Below are positions 7,992-16,829 of a stretch of 64,000 nucleotides of DNA, in pieces (position 1 is the first letter of the stretch; every line of letters starts with the position of its first letter). The stretch is from NCBI RefSeq assembly GCF_004681965.1, contig NZ_SMLL01000001.1:372001-436000 (forward strand), written 5' to 3'. Source of the DNA: Ramlibacter rhizophilus (GTDB lineage Bacteria; Pseudomonadota; Gammaproteobacteria; Burkholderiales; Burkholderiaceae_C). The translations under genes and the position numbers were made by a program. Below the pieces are notes generated by a model. That model saw only the letters and a program-made list of their open reading frames with translations. It did not search any database and was not told where the DNA came from.

Positions 7992-8879
7992 ATGGCCGCA
8001 TTGAGGAACTGCGTGGCCCTGGTCACTGGCGCGAGTCGCGGGGCCGGGCGCGGAGTCGCCATCGAGCTGGGCGCAGCCGGCGCCACGGTCTACGTTACCG
8101 GACGCAGCACGCGCGGCGCGCCGGCGCAAAGCTATGGCGAGATCGTGAGCCTCTCGGGGATGAAGCAGGTGCCAGGTAGCATCGACGAGACGGCTGAAGA
8201 GGTGACGCGTGCCGGCGGTCACGGCATCGCAGTCCGGTGCGACCACACCAGCGAGGAGCAGGTGCTGGCCCTGTTCCGGCAGGTTGAACGAGAGCAGGGC
8301 CGCCTGGACCTTCTGGTCAATAACGCGTGGGGCGGGCACGAGAAATTCGACGGCATCTTCCAAGCGCCCTTCTGGCAGCGGCCGATGGAACTCTGGGATG
8401 CGATGTTCGACCGTGGGGTGCGCAATCACCTGCTGGCCAGCCGCCTGGCGGCTCCCATCTTGGTGCGCCAGCGGAAGGGACTCATCGTCACCACCACCTT
8501 CTGGGACCGCGATCGCTATCTCGCTGGCAATCTGTTCTATGACCTGGCGAAAGCCTCCATGACGAGGCTCGCCTTCGGCATGGCGCAGGAACTCAAGCCG
8601 CACAACGTGGCCTCGGTGGCCGTGTCGCCGGGTTGGATGCGCACCGAGTTCGTCCTCGCAGGCCACCACACCGATGAGGCGAGCTGGCGAGAGCGTCCCG
8701 AATTGGCGGGTACCGAATCGACCCGTTACGTAGGCCGTGCCATCGCCGCGCTGGCGGCCGATTCGCGGGTCCTCGAAAAGACAGGCCGCGTCCTTCGCGT
8801 GGGGGATTTGGCCGTGGAGTATGGCTTCACGGACATCGACGGCCGCACGGTCCCGCCCTTCGAGCTCGATGGCTCATGA
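7992..8879 (+). CDS. SDR-family oxidoreductase
   Basis: A 295-residue short-chain dehydrogenase. The Rossmann motif TGASRGAGRGVA (about residues 12-23) binds NAD(P)H and the catalytic YDLAK pair (Tyr-x-x-x-Lys) is near residue 184. The usual NNAG motif reads NNAWGG, and the catalytic serine position lies in IVTTTFWD, so a threonine may replace it. The start ATG follows an AAGGAGC site; upstream in-frame ATGs lack one. It follows the AraC regulator and is probably under its control. The substrate is not predictable. Confidence 0.88.
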   Translation: MAALRNCVALVTGASRGAGRGVAIELGAAGATVYVTGRSTRGAPAQSYGEIVSLSGMKQVPGSIDETAEEVTRAGGHGIAVRCDHTSEEQVLALFRQVEREQGRLDLLVNNAWGGHEKFDGIFQAPFWQRPMELWDAMFDRGVRNHLLASRLAAPILVRQRKGLIVTTTFWDRDRYLAGNLFYDLAKASMTRLAFGMAQELKPHNVASVAVSPGWMRTEFVLAGHHTDEASWRERPELAGTESTRYVGRAIAALAADSRVLEKTGRVLRVGDLAVEYGFTDIDGRTVPPFELDGS

Positions 8880-9550
8880 GGCGGCGAACTGCAGCGCCTG
8901 AATTGCGCGAGTCACAGACGGTGGCCGAGTAGGCGACCCTTGTTCCAGGCAGAGCGTCGTTTGCAACCACCAAGGCTCATCATTCCTGCCGCAGAGCAGG
9001 GCACCGCCCGCAACATGAACACAGTGGCAAAGTTGGCGGAACTGGCGGCGTGCCTCTAGCCCGTGTGCGAGGACCCGCAGGGCGACCCGAAAGATCCTTT
9101 CAGGAACCTGGGTGTTGGGCTGAAGTCTTTCCGGCTTGCAGCGTGACGGCTGCTTCCGGCCAGGGGCATCCGCCCAGGAAGAGGGTACGTTGAACATGGT
9201 CGGACGTCGGTGCGACTGCGAAGGTGTTGACGCGTTCTGCGTCCGACCGCCCGTCGACTGGGGCCGCGCTTGCAAGCAGGAACACGACCGGTTCGTCCGC
9301 GTCGATCTCCCGCATCTGAATGGGAGAGGCGGGGGCCTTGGAGTCGTTCCAGTTCATGACAGGACGACGATCGTCCAGAAAACGGAACTCTGTGTCTGTC
9401 CAGAGCCGGTTTCTCGGTGCGTGCGCGACTCCTAGAATGGCTTTTGGGCGGCCGGTCAAGGCCGACCCCGCGCAGGTGTTCGGCGATGAGTCGCTGGACA
9501 GCCCCCGCCGGCGAGATTGCCGGACTGCATGAATCAGTGAAGGAGCCCGA
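8880..9550. other. Spacer without a confident gene
   Basis: About 670 bases between the SDR gene and the flavin monooxygenase. Several open frames cross it on both strands. The most protein-like is a minus-strand stretch read from about 9357 (MNWNDSKAPASPIQMREID...), but it has no ribosome site or known domain and runs through a copy of the dispersed repeat. The sequence may be decayed coding DNA. Confidence 0.4.
9144..9170. repeat. Dispersed imperfect-palindrome repeat, copy 4
   Basis: Carries TGACGGCTGCTTCCGGCCA with a diverged right arm (GGGGCATC). It is the same left half as copies at 6509 and 57596. Confidence 0.6.
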
Positions 9551-10762
9551 ATGCTAGGCAAGTCGACAAGGGTTGGCATTATTGGTGGAGGCTTAGGTGG
9601 GCTCTCCGCGGCGATTGCACTGAAGAAGATCGCGGGGATCCAAGCCACCGTGTTCGAGCAATCACACAAGCACGATGAGGTGGGCGCGGGGGTCACCATT
9701 GCACCCAATGCCTCTCGTGTCCTCGACAAGTTGGGGCTGCTCGAGCCGATGCAGCGCGCGGGAGCGATTCCGGATGGAAGCGGCGTCTATCTGGACGCCA
9801 TGGGCAACCTGGTCACCGAGGCAGCCTGGGAAGACACAGCGAAGCAGTACCAGAACATTGGCATGTACAGGCCCGACATGATCGACATCCTGGTGCAAGC
9901 GGTGGATCCGGAGGCGATCCGGCTCCACCATCGCGCAAAGTCGATCGAAATGCTGGATGCAGGTGTCCGCGTCCACTTCGAGAACGGCAAGCAGGAAGAC
10001 TTCGATGCCGTCATAGGCGCCGATGGGATCCGCTCGGTGGTGCGCAAGGCCGTCGGGCAACCCACCCAGTTCGCCTACTCCGGATTCATGGCATACCGGG
10101 GTGTGATCGATGCGTCCGACCTCCCCAGGGACTGGAACAGGATCAGCCAGACGTGGATGGGTAATGACCGGCACCTGATGACCTATCCATTGCAGCAACA
10201 CAAGCTGTACAACTATGTCGCTTGCGTGCCCAGTGACAGACCGCTGAAGGGACCTTGGTCCGGGCCTGCAGACGTGGACGAAATCAAAACTGAATTCAGC
10301 CGTCAAGCCTGGGATCCCAGAGTCCATCGGTTCATCTCGGCGATCAAGGAGACCTTCTGGTGGGGTCTGTTCGACATCGAGCCCCTCACCAATTGGTCGC
10401 GAGGGCCCATCGCCCTGCTGGGCGACGCGGCGCACACCATGGTTCCGCACCAGGGCCAAGGGGTGAACCAGGCGTTCGAGGACTGCATCACGCTGGCCTT
10501 CTTCCTCAAGCAGGCCAACAGTGTCCGTGACATCCCGGAAGCCTTCAGGCGCTACACCGCCGTTCGCATGCAGCGTGCGACGATCCTGCAGGTGGGTTCG
10601 CGCAGGGCCGGCGCAATGTTCGATTCGCAATTGCAATTCACCAACACCAAGAAGCGCGACCTCGACATCGCTTCAGGACGCGACTTCCGCAGAGCGGCAG
10701 TTTTCGACTACGACGCGCTCAAGGTGGCTGAGAACGCACTCGAACGATTCAAGAGGCTTTGA
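9551..10762 (+). CDS. FAD-dependent monooxygenase (salicylate/hydroxynicotinate hydroxylase type)
   Basis: A 403-residue class A flavoprotein hydroxylase. The FAD-binding GxGxxG is GIIGGGLGG (residues 9-17), the DG motif is IGADGIRS (155-162), and the second FAD motif GDAAHTMVPHQGQG lies at 291-304. These three motifs in this order define aromatic-ring hydroxylases that use NAD(P)H and O2. Length and C-terminal pattern resemble salicylate, 3-hydroxybenzoate 6- and 6-hydroxynicotinate hydroxylases; the substrate cannot be fixed. A GAAGGAG site precedes the ATG. It is followed five bases later by an F420-reductase-like gene. Confidence 0.9.
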   Translation: MLGKSTRVGIIGGGLGGLSAAIALKKIAGIQATVFEQSHKHDEVGAGVTIAPNASRVLDKLGLLEPMQRAGAIPDGSGVYLDAMGNLVTEAAWEDTAKQYQNIGMYRPDMIDILVQAVDPEAIRLHHRAKSIEMLDAGVRVHFENGKQEDFDAVIGADGIRSVVRKAVGQPTQFAYSGFMAYRGVIDASDLPRDWNRISQTWMGNDRHLMTYPLQQHKLYNYVACVPSDRPLKGPWSGPADVDEIKTEFSRQAWDPRVHRFISAIKETFWWGLFDIEPLTNWSRGPIALLGDAAHTMVPHQGQGVNQAFEDCITLAFFLKQANSVRDIPEAFRRYTAVRMQRATILQVGSRRAGAMFDSQLQFTNTKKRDLDIASGRDFRRAAVFDYDALKVAENALERFKRL

Positions 10763-10767
10763 TCCAT

Positions 10768-11385
10768 ATGACATCGATCAGCATCATTGGCAGCGGCAAG
10801 ATGGGTTTGGCCATTGCGAACATCGCAGCGCTCGCGGGAGCGGATATTCAAATAGTCAATCGCAGCGCCAAGCCCACCAAGGATCACCCCGATGCCAGGT
10901 ATGCGGCTCTCGGCGACGATCTGACCGGGGATCTTGTCGTCCTCGCAGTCCCGTATGGCGCCTACCCAAACATATTGAAGCACTATCGGGACAGGCTCGG
11001 CGGCAAGGTTGTCATCGACATTGCCAACACCATCGATTTCACCACGTACGAGCAACCAGAGGCTCTGGTGGGCACCTCCACCGCTCTTGAACTTGCGAAG
11101 CAGCTTCCTGGGGACGTCGCCGTCCTGAAGGCGTTCAACGCGAATCTCGCGGACACGCTCATTGCCCGCACGAATGGCACGACGGCGACCACAGTCTTGT
11201 TCGCCGGAGACGACGCCGAGGGGAAGATTGCACTCGCGGATATGCTCAGAGCGGCGGGACTTCGCGCAGTCGATGTCGGCCCTCTTCAGCGCTCGAGGCA
11301 ACTGGAGGCAATCGGGTTTCTGCAGATGGTGCTGGCATCATCGGGGAAAACGCGCTTTGAATCGGGCTTCACTCTTCTGCCCTGA
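10768..11385 (+). CDS. NADPH-dependent F420 reductase-like oxidoreductase
   Basis: A 205-residue Rossmann protein starting MTSISIIGSGKMGLAIANIAA, the dinucleotide-binding fold of NADP-dependent F420 oxidoreductase and related NAD-binding proteins. The conserved GDLVVLAVPYGAY and VLKAFNANLA segments fit that family. In organisms without F420 such proteins are thought to act on other flavins or substrates. It directly follows the flavin hydroxylase (five bases), so it could supply reduced cofactor or process the product; this is inference. A TTG nine bases upstream is in frame, but the ATG is preferred. Confidence 0.82.
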   Translation: MTSISIIGSGKMGLAIANIAALAGADIQIVNRSAKPTKDHPDARYAALGDDLTGDLVVLAVPYGAYPNILKHYRDRLGGKVVIDIANTIDFTTYEQPEALVGTSTALELAKQLPGDVAVLKAFNANLADTLIARTNGTTATTVLFAGDDAEGKIALADMLRAAGLRAVDVGPLQRSRQLEAIGFLQMVLASSGKTRFESGFTLLP

Positions 11386-11407
11386 CGCCAACTCAACTGG
11401 TCGTACG

Positions 11408-11434
11408 TTGCTGTTCCGGCCACTTTGGGCAGTC
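11408..11434. repeat. Degenerate copy of the dispersed repeat
   Basis: The stretch TTGCTGTTCCGGCCACTTTG followed by GGCAGTC keeps the CTG, TTCCGGCCA and GCAG elements of the family with insertions. It lies between two convergent genes. Confidence 0.35.
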
Positions 11435-11500
11435 CTGTATCGGCGAAGGTAGGCGTTTGTCCTGGCCACAGCATGCTGGAGGTGCTGCGCTTGGAGCGGC

Positions 11501-12631
11501 TCATGTCGGCACTTCCTCGCCGCCCACCAGGTGGCGGTAGCGCAGGTTGAGCAGCACATAGCAGATCATCGTGGCCGTCATCCCCACCAGAATGGCCTCG
11601 GGTTCGAGCGGCAACATCAGCACGAGTGTTGTCAGGGCGAAAACGGCGGCGGTATTGGTCACGAGGTACGTCCGCAGCTCCGGGACCTCCATGTAGTAGC
11701 CGTACTGCTTGCCCAGGAAGAACAGCACTGTGCCGATGGCGGCCAGTTGACGGAAGTCGTCCCGGTCGAGGTCGCCCAGGATCGCATGCCGGATCAGCGA
11801 GGCGAGGATCGCCAGGCCGATCAACACGAAAAAGTGCGAGTAGAGGATCGAATGCCCGGTGGTGAGCTTGCGCTGTTCCAGCAGGTGGAAGCTGTCGAAG
11901 TAGATCCACCAGATGGCCGACACCATGACGAATCCGCTGACGGCGGCGACGACGTTGGACGGGCCCCAGGTGATGCCCGCCAATGCCGCGGTGATGCTGA
12001 TCACGGATTCGCCCAGCATGATGATGGTCAGCAGGCCGATCCTCTCGATCAGGTGCGGCGTGTGCGCCGGCACGACCTGCAACCGCTGGTTCAGCAGCAC
12101 CAGGGCCGCCATGTCGAACACGATCCCCCCATAGAAGACCAGGTAGCTCCAAGGCGGCTCCAGAAGGACGGATGAAAGGCTGATCGCGGCGCCAACGGCG
12201 AAGACAGCGCTCACCGTCGTCGTGATGCCCCCCCGGTCGTGGTGCTTGCGCTTGGAAACGAGATACATGAGGGCGATGATCAGCCGCGCCCCGCAGTAGC
12301 ACGCCACGGTCAGCGCGTCGTGGTCCTGCGCGCCGGTCGAGATCTGCGCCGAGATCACGATCAGCAGGAACATGATCAGCAGGGTCGACAGGCGGTGCTG
12401 GCGGCTGTCGGTGTCGAAGCGATTGGCGTAGATCGTGTGGCCCGCCCAGATCCACCACAGCGGCAGGAACACGAGCACGAAGTGCAGGAACTGCTCCGCC
12501 CCGACGTGGCCGTCGTGCGCGTCGTTCAGGATCTCGCCGGCGCGGCTCACGGCGACGACGAAAATCAGGTCAAAGAACTTCTCCAGCCAGGTTGCTTGCC
12601 TGTGCCGATCGAAATATCTCAGGTCCTTCAC
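11501..12631 (-). CDS. Low-temperature-requirement A (LtrA) family membrane protein
   Basis: A 376-residue inner-membrane protein with about nine to ten hydrophobic segments. It opens with the family motif ATWLEKFFDLIFVVAVSR near residue 12 and contains WWIWAGHTIYANRFDTD and LLTIIMLGESVISI, all typical of LtrA proteins, which were named from a Listeria cold-growth mutant and have no established activity. The frame is open to a TTG at 12709, but the GTG at 12631 (VKDLRYFDRH) gives the usual family start. It stands alone and converges with the F420-reductase-like gene. Confidence 0.82.
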   Translation of the reverse strand: MKDLRYFDRHRQATWLEKFFDLIFVVAVSRAGEILNDAHDGHVGAEQFLHFVLVFLPLWWIWAGHTIYANRFDTDSRQHRLSTLLIMFLLIVISAQISTGAQDHDALTVACYCGARLIIALMYLVSKRKHHDRGGITTTVSAVFAVGAAISLSSVLLEPPWSYLVFYGGIVFDMAALVLLNQRLQVVPAHTPHLIERIGLLTIIMLGESVISITAALAGITWGPSNVVAAVSGFVMVSAIWWIYFDSFHLLEQRKLTTGHSILYSHFFVLIGLAILASLIRHAILGDLDRDDFRQLAAIGTVLFFLGKQYGYYMEVPELRTYLVTNTAAVFALTTLVLMLPLEPEAILVGMTATMICYVLLNLRYRHLVGGEEVPT

Positions 12632-12949
12632 GGGCCGATCGTAGCCTCTGAAGGTTGGTCGTGCGCTTGTCGGGCCTTCCCATGCCCTTGACCATCCTGC
12701 GGGGCCCAAGTTCGCCGCAAGCGCTTACCAAGAAAAACAAGCTTGCCATGCTCGTCGGATCGAGCGGCCTGCCTGGATCAGCCCGCGCTGGGCAGCAGAC
12801 CTCTACGCATGCCCGAGCGCGGTGGGATCCAGCACACCGGGCGCTGCGCAGGCCGCACCTTCCATGCCGGCACCAGAGGCGCCGTCCGACACGCCTGTCT
12901 TGTGCCGGCTTGCAGAATGCTCCCCCGCTCTGCTTTCCGGAGGCTGCCC
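12632..12949. other. Divergent spacer
   Basis: About 320 bases between the ltrA-like gene and the molybdenum oxidoreductase operon. It should hold promoters for both directions. I see no strong operator or small gene; an eight-base palindrome AAGCGCTT at 12719-12726 is the only symmetric element noticed. Confidence 0.4.
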
Positions 12950-13525
12950 ATGCCGCCACCTGCCCCGCCTTCCCGCCACGCCATCCGGCTGCGCGTCAAC
13001 GGTACGCCGCACGAGCTCGAAGTCGAGAGCTGGACTGCGCTACTGGACCTCTTGCGCGACCACCTCGACCTCACGGGCACCAAGAAAGGCTGCGACCACG
13101 GACAGTGTGGCGCCTGCACAGTACTCGTCGACGGCGTACGCGTGCTTTCCTGCCTGAGCCTCGCCGTCATGCACGACGGCCGCGAGGTGACCACGGTGGA
13201 GGGCCTCGCCCACGGCGACCAGCTGCATCCGCTGCAGGAGGCCTTCATGCAGCACGATGCCTTCCAGTGCGGCTACTGCACGCCGGGGCAACTGTGCTCG
13301 GCCGTCGGATTGGCGAGCGAGGGACACGCGAAGTCGCTGGATGACGTTCGGGAGCTGATGTCGGGCAATCTGTGCCGCTGCGGCGCCTATGCGCAGATCG
13401 CCCAGGCGGTGGCGCAGGTGGTGCTCGGACCCGGACCGCACGCCAGCGAGGTGGCGCGCAGCGCCTGGATCGCGGGGACGACGGTGAATGCACGCGGCGC
13501 CCGGGCAGGGGAGGAGCCGGCATGA
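12950..13525 (+). CDS. paoA: Aldehyde oxidoreductase [2Fe-2S] subunit (PaoA-type)
   Basis: A 191-residue small subunit of a xanthine-oxidase-family enzyme. Two iron-sulfur sites are visible: a plant-ferredoxin-type cluster with Cys48, Cys53, Cys56 and Cys68 (GCDHGQCGACTVL), and an alpha-helical cluster with Cys107, Cys110, Cys142 and Cys144 (CGYCTPG, LCRCG). They pass electrons from the molybdenum site to FAD. A CCGGAGG ribosome site fixes the start. Unlike E. coli PaoA there is no Tat signal at the N terminus, so the enzyme is probably cytoplasmic. Its stop overlaps the next start (ATGA). The symbol is given by homology of the set. Confidence 0.88.
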   Translation: MPPPAPPSRHAIRLRVNGTPHELEVESWTALLDLLRDHLDLTGTKKGCDHGQCGACTVLVDGVRVLSCLSLAVMHDGREVTTVEGLAHGDQLHPLQEAFMQHDAFQCGYCTPGQLCSAVGLASEGHAKSLDDVRELMSGNLCRCGAYAQIAQAVAQVVLGPGPHASEVARSAWIAGTTVNARGARAGEEPA

Positions 13526-14544
13526 ACCCGTTCACGTTTGTCACGGTAGAAGACGTTCCCGGGGCGCTCTGGCTGGCCGGCGAGGGTACAAGCTTCATCG
13601 CCGGTGGCACCAATCTCATCGACCTGATGAAGGTGAGCGTGCTGCGGCCTGCGCGGCTGCTCGACATCAACCGGCTCGGGCTCGACGCGATCGAGCCCAC
13701 GTCCGACGGTGGCGTTCGGCTGGGCGCGCTGGCCCGCAACGCGGCCACGGCCTGGCACCCGCTGGTGCGCGAGCGGTACCCCCTGCTGGCCACGGCCATC
13801 CTGGCCGGCGCCACCGCGCAGATCCGCAACATGGCCACCAACGGTGGCAACCTGCTGCAACGCACGCGCTGCTGCTACTTCTACGACATTGCCACACCCT
13901 GCAACAAGCGCCAGCCGGGTTCCGGCTGTTCGGCAATGGGGAGCCTCGCGCGGCAGCATGCCATCCTGGGTGCCAGCGCGCATTGCGTGGCCACCCATCC
14001 CTCCGACATGTGCGTGGCGCTCGCCGCGCTGGAAGCGACGGTGCAGGTTGTGTCCCCGCGCGGCGAACGCACGATCCCGTTCGCCGATTTCCACCGCCTG
14101 CCCGGTGACCGCCCGGACCTCGACACCACGCTGGCGCATGACGAGCTGATCGTCGCGCTCACGCTGCCGCCGGCGGACGGATTCCGGGCCCACAGCGTCT
14201 ACCTCAAGCTGCGCGAGCGGCTGTCCTATGCCTTCGCGCTGGTTTCGGTGGCGGCGGCACTGGACCTGGACGGCGGCATCATCCGCGCCGCGCGGCTGGC
14301 CCTCGGCGGCGTGGCCCACAAGCCCTGGCGCGATCCGGCCGCCGAAGCGCTGCTGGTCGGCCAGCCGGCGAAGGAAGCATCGTTCGCGCGCGCCGCCGAC
14401 GCACTGCTGCAGGGTGCCGTGCCGCAGGGCGCGGGCGAGGGCAGCAACGCGTTCAAGATCCCGCTGGCGCGGCGGGCCATCGTCCGCGCGTTGGCGCTCG
14501 CCACTGCCGGCACGGTCACCCAGCACGCGGAGGATGCACCATGA
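13522..14544 (+). CDS. paoB: Aldehyde oxidoreductase FAD subunit (PaoB-type)
   Basis: A 340-residue FAD-binding middle subunit. FAD contacts are in IAGGTNLIDLMK (about residues 26-37) and ATNGGNLLQRTRC (105-117). The insertion TRCCYFYDIATPCNKRQPGSGC (Cys117/118, Cys127, Cys136) is the signature of PaoB/YagS and of 4-hydroxybenzoyl-CoA reductase-like subunits that carry an additional [4Fe-4S] cluster, absent from ordinary xanthine dehydrogenases. This is the main reason for calling the operon PaoABC-type. Both ends overlap neighbouring genes by four bases. Confidence 0.9.
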   Translation: MNPFTFVTVEDVPGALWLAGEGTSFIAGGTNLIDLMKVSVLRPARLLDINRLGLDAIEPTSDGGVRLGALARNAATAWHPLVRERYPLLATAILAGATAQIRNMATNGGNLLQRTRCCYFYDIATPCNKRQPGSGCSAMGSLARQHAILGASAHCVATHPSDMCVALAALEATVQVVSPRGERTIPFADFHRLPGDRPDLDTTLAHDELIVALTLPPADGFRAHSVYLKLRERLSYAFALVSVAAALDLDGGIIRAARLALGGVAHKPWRDPAAEALLVGQPAKEASFARAADALLQGAVPQGAGEGSNAFKIPLARRAIVRALALATAGTVTQHAEDAP

Positions 14545-16829
14545 GCGCCGGCCCCGCGACGCCGCTGCAGCCGGTGGCCGCCGATGGGGCCGGCTTCGTC
14601 GCCTTGGGCGATCCCGTCCCGCGCATCGACGGGCGTGCGAAAGTGACCGGGCAGGCTCGCTATGCCGCCGAGATCACCGTGGACGGCCTCGTGCATGGCG
14701 TCGTGGTCAATGCCGCCATTCCCCGCGGACGCATCCTGGCCGTGCACGATGCGCAGGCGCGGGCGGTGCGCGGTGTGCTGGATGTGCTGTGGCACGGCCA
14801 GCCCAGCGAGGCGCCGCAGCTCGCGCACTATTTCGGGTCAGGCGAGGATTTCTCCACCGTGCCGGTCAAGCCGCTGGTGAGCGACAGGGTGCACTATGCC
14901 GGCCAGCCGGTGGCGTTGGTGCTGGCGCAGAGTTGGGAAGCGGCGCGCTACGCGGCCGGTTTGGTGCGCATCGACTACGAGCGGCAGCCACACGCGACCG
15001 ACCTGCTGCGGCGCCGCGCCGATGGCCGCGCCCCCTACGAGCTCGACGAAGACACGGCGCCGCCCACGCCGCGCGGCGACGCCGACGCGGCTTTCGCCAT
15101 CGCGCCCGTGAAGACGGACGCCGAATTCCACCAGGCCGTCGAGCACCACAACCCGATGGAACTGCACGCCAGCACGGTGATCTTCGAGGGCGATGGCAGG
15201 CTCACCATCCACGACAAGAACCAGGGCGGCTACGCGACCCGCAAGCGGCTGGCGAAGGTGTTCGGCTTGCCGGAGAGCCAGCTGACGCTGCTGAACACGT
15301 TCGTGGGCGGCGCCTTCGGTTCCGGTCTGCGGCCGCAGTACAACCTGCTGCTGGCGATCGTCGGCGCGTTGCACCTGCGGCGGGCGGTGCGGGTGGTGCT
15401 GACGCGCCAGCAGATGTTCACCTTCGGGCATCGGCCGGAGATCTGGCAGCGGGTGCGACTGGGCGCAGCGCGCGACGGCACGCTCCAGGCGCTGATCCAC
15501 GAGGCGGTAGGCGAAACCTCGCGCGTGAGCGACTTCACCGAGATGGTCACGCGATGGTCGGGCACGCTTTATCGCTGCGAGAACCTGCGCGGCGACTATC
15601 GCGTGCTGCCGCTGGATCTGCCGACGCCGCTGGACATGCGGGCACCGGGGGCGGCCAGCGGCCTGTTCGCGCTGGAGGTCGCCATGGACGAACTGGCGCA
15701 GGCGCTGGGAATGGACCCGCTGGCGCTGCGCCTGCACAACCACGCCGAGCGTTCGCCATCCGGCGACAAGCCGTATTCCAGCAAGAAGCTACGCGAGTGC
15801 TACCTGCTCGCGGCGGAGCGCTTCGGCTGGTCGCGGCGCCCCCCGCAGCCGCGCAGCATGCGCGAGGGCCACGAACTGATTGGCTGGGGCATGGCCAGCG
15901 GGCAATGGATCGCCGAGCAGCAGGAAGCGCAGGCGCGGGTGGTGTGGCATGCCGATGGCTGTGTTGACGTGGAAACGGCGGCCAGCGACATCGGCACCGG
16001 CACCAGCACGGTGCTGGCGCAGCTTGCGGCGGCCGCGCTGGGTATGCGGCTGGACGACGTGCGCGTGCACATCGCCGACACGCGCCTGCCCCAGGCGCCG
16101 ACGGAAGGCGGGTCTTCGCACGTGGCCAGCGTCGGCTCGGCGGTGGATGGTGCCTGCGAGAAGCTGCGCAAGAAGGTCTGGCAGCTCGCGCGAGCGATGG
16201 CCGGGTCACCGCTGGCCGGCAGCGAGTTCGCGGACGTGGAGTTCATCGGCGGCAGCGTGCGGCTGCGCAATTCGACGGGCGATGGGCTGGGCCTGCACCA
16301 GGTGCTGGCGGGCGCAGGCGTCGGCACGCTGGAGGCGCACTTCCACCTGGAGCCGGACGAGGACGAGCAGGGCCGCTACCAGCGCGCCGCCCATTCGGCG
16401 GTGTTCTGCGAGGTGCGGGTGGACGAGGCCATGGGCACCGTGCGCGTCACGCGGGTGGTGAGCGCGGTGGCTTGCGGCCGGATCATCAACGAGCTCACGG
16501 CCCGCAGCCAGGTCCTGGGCGGCATCGTCTGGGGCATCGGACAGGCGCTGCATGAGGGTACCTTGATCGATCACGGGCTCGGCCGCTTCATGACCGTGGA
16601 CCTGGCCAATTACCACGTGCCGGTGAACGCGGATGTCCATTCGCTGGAGGTCATCTTCGTGCCGGAAGACGATCGCATCGTCAGCCGCCTGGGCGCCAAA
16701 GGCGTGGGCGAGATCGGCGGGCTGGGAGTCGCGGCCGCGATCTCCAATGCGATCTGGCATGCCACCGGGCGCAGGACCCGGGTGCTGCCGATGACGCCGG
16801 AGAAGGTCATGTCGCCGGTAACGGCCTGA
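14541..16829 (+). CDS. paoC: Aldehyde oxidoreductase molybdenum-binding subunit (PaoC-type)
   Basis: A 762-residue catalytic subunit that binds the molybdopterin cofactor. The N-terminal a/b hammerhead domain (GDPVPRIDGRAKVTGQARYAAEI) is followed by cofactor-binding segments such as FVGGAFGSGLRPQ and GTGTSTVLAQ. The catalytic base glutamate lies in KGVGEIGGLG, near residue 724. The enzyme family oxidises aldehydes or N-heterocycles with water as oxygen donor. A dedicated maturation gene (paoD/xdhC type) does not follow, so cofactor insertion must rely on a gene elsewhere. Confidence 0.92.
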   Translation: MSAGPATPLQPVAADGAGFVALGDPVPRIDGRAKVTGQARYAAEITVDGLVHGVVVNAAIPRGRILAVHDAQARAVRGVLDVLWHGQPSEAPQLAHYFGSGEDFSTVPVKPLVSDRVHYAGQPVALVLAQSWEAARYAAGLVRIDYERQPHATDLLRRRADGRAPYELDEDTAPPTPRGDADAAFAIAPVKTDAEFHQAVEHHNPMELHASTVIFEGDGRLTIHDKNQGGYATRKRLAKVFGLPESQLTLLNTFVGGAFGSGLRPQYNLLLAIVGALHLRRAVRVVLTRQQMFTFGHRPEIWQRVRLGAARDGTLQALIHEAVGETSRVSDFTEMVTRWSGTLYRCENLRGDYRVLPLDLPTPLDMRAPGAASGLFALEVAMDELAQALGMDPLALRLHNHAERSPSGDKPYSSKKLRECYLLAAERFGWSRRPPQPRSMREGHELIGWGMASGQWIAEQQEAQARVVWHADGCVDVETAASDIGTGTSTVLAQLAAAALGMRLDDVRVHIADTRLPQAPTEGGSSHVASVGSAVDGACEKLRKKVWQLARAMAGSPLAGSEFADVEFIGGSVRLRNSTGDGLGLHQVLAGAGVGTLEAHFHLEPDEDEQGRYQRAAHSAVFCEVRVDEAMGTVRVTRVVSAVACGRIINELTARSQVLGGIVWGIGQALHEGTLIDHGLGRFMTVDLANYHVPVNADVHSLEVIFVPEDDRIVSRLGAKGVGEIGGLGVAAAISNAIWHATGRRTRVLPMTPEKVMSPVTA

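Noticed and set aside
6579-8669. Minus-strand open frame of 696 codons opposite TonB-like, AraC and SDR genes
   Set aside because: It covers three well-supported genes and a dispersed repeat; no domain is visible.
9100-9357. Minus-strand frame starting MNWNDSKAPASPIQ
   Set aside because: The first 60 residues look plausible, but it has no start signal or known domain and runs through a repeat copy; kept as spacer.
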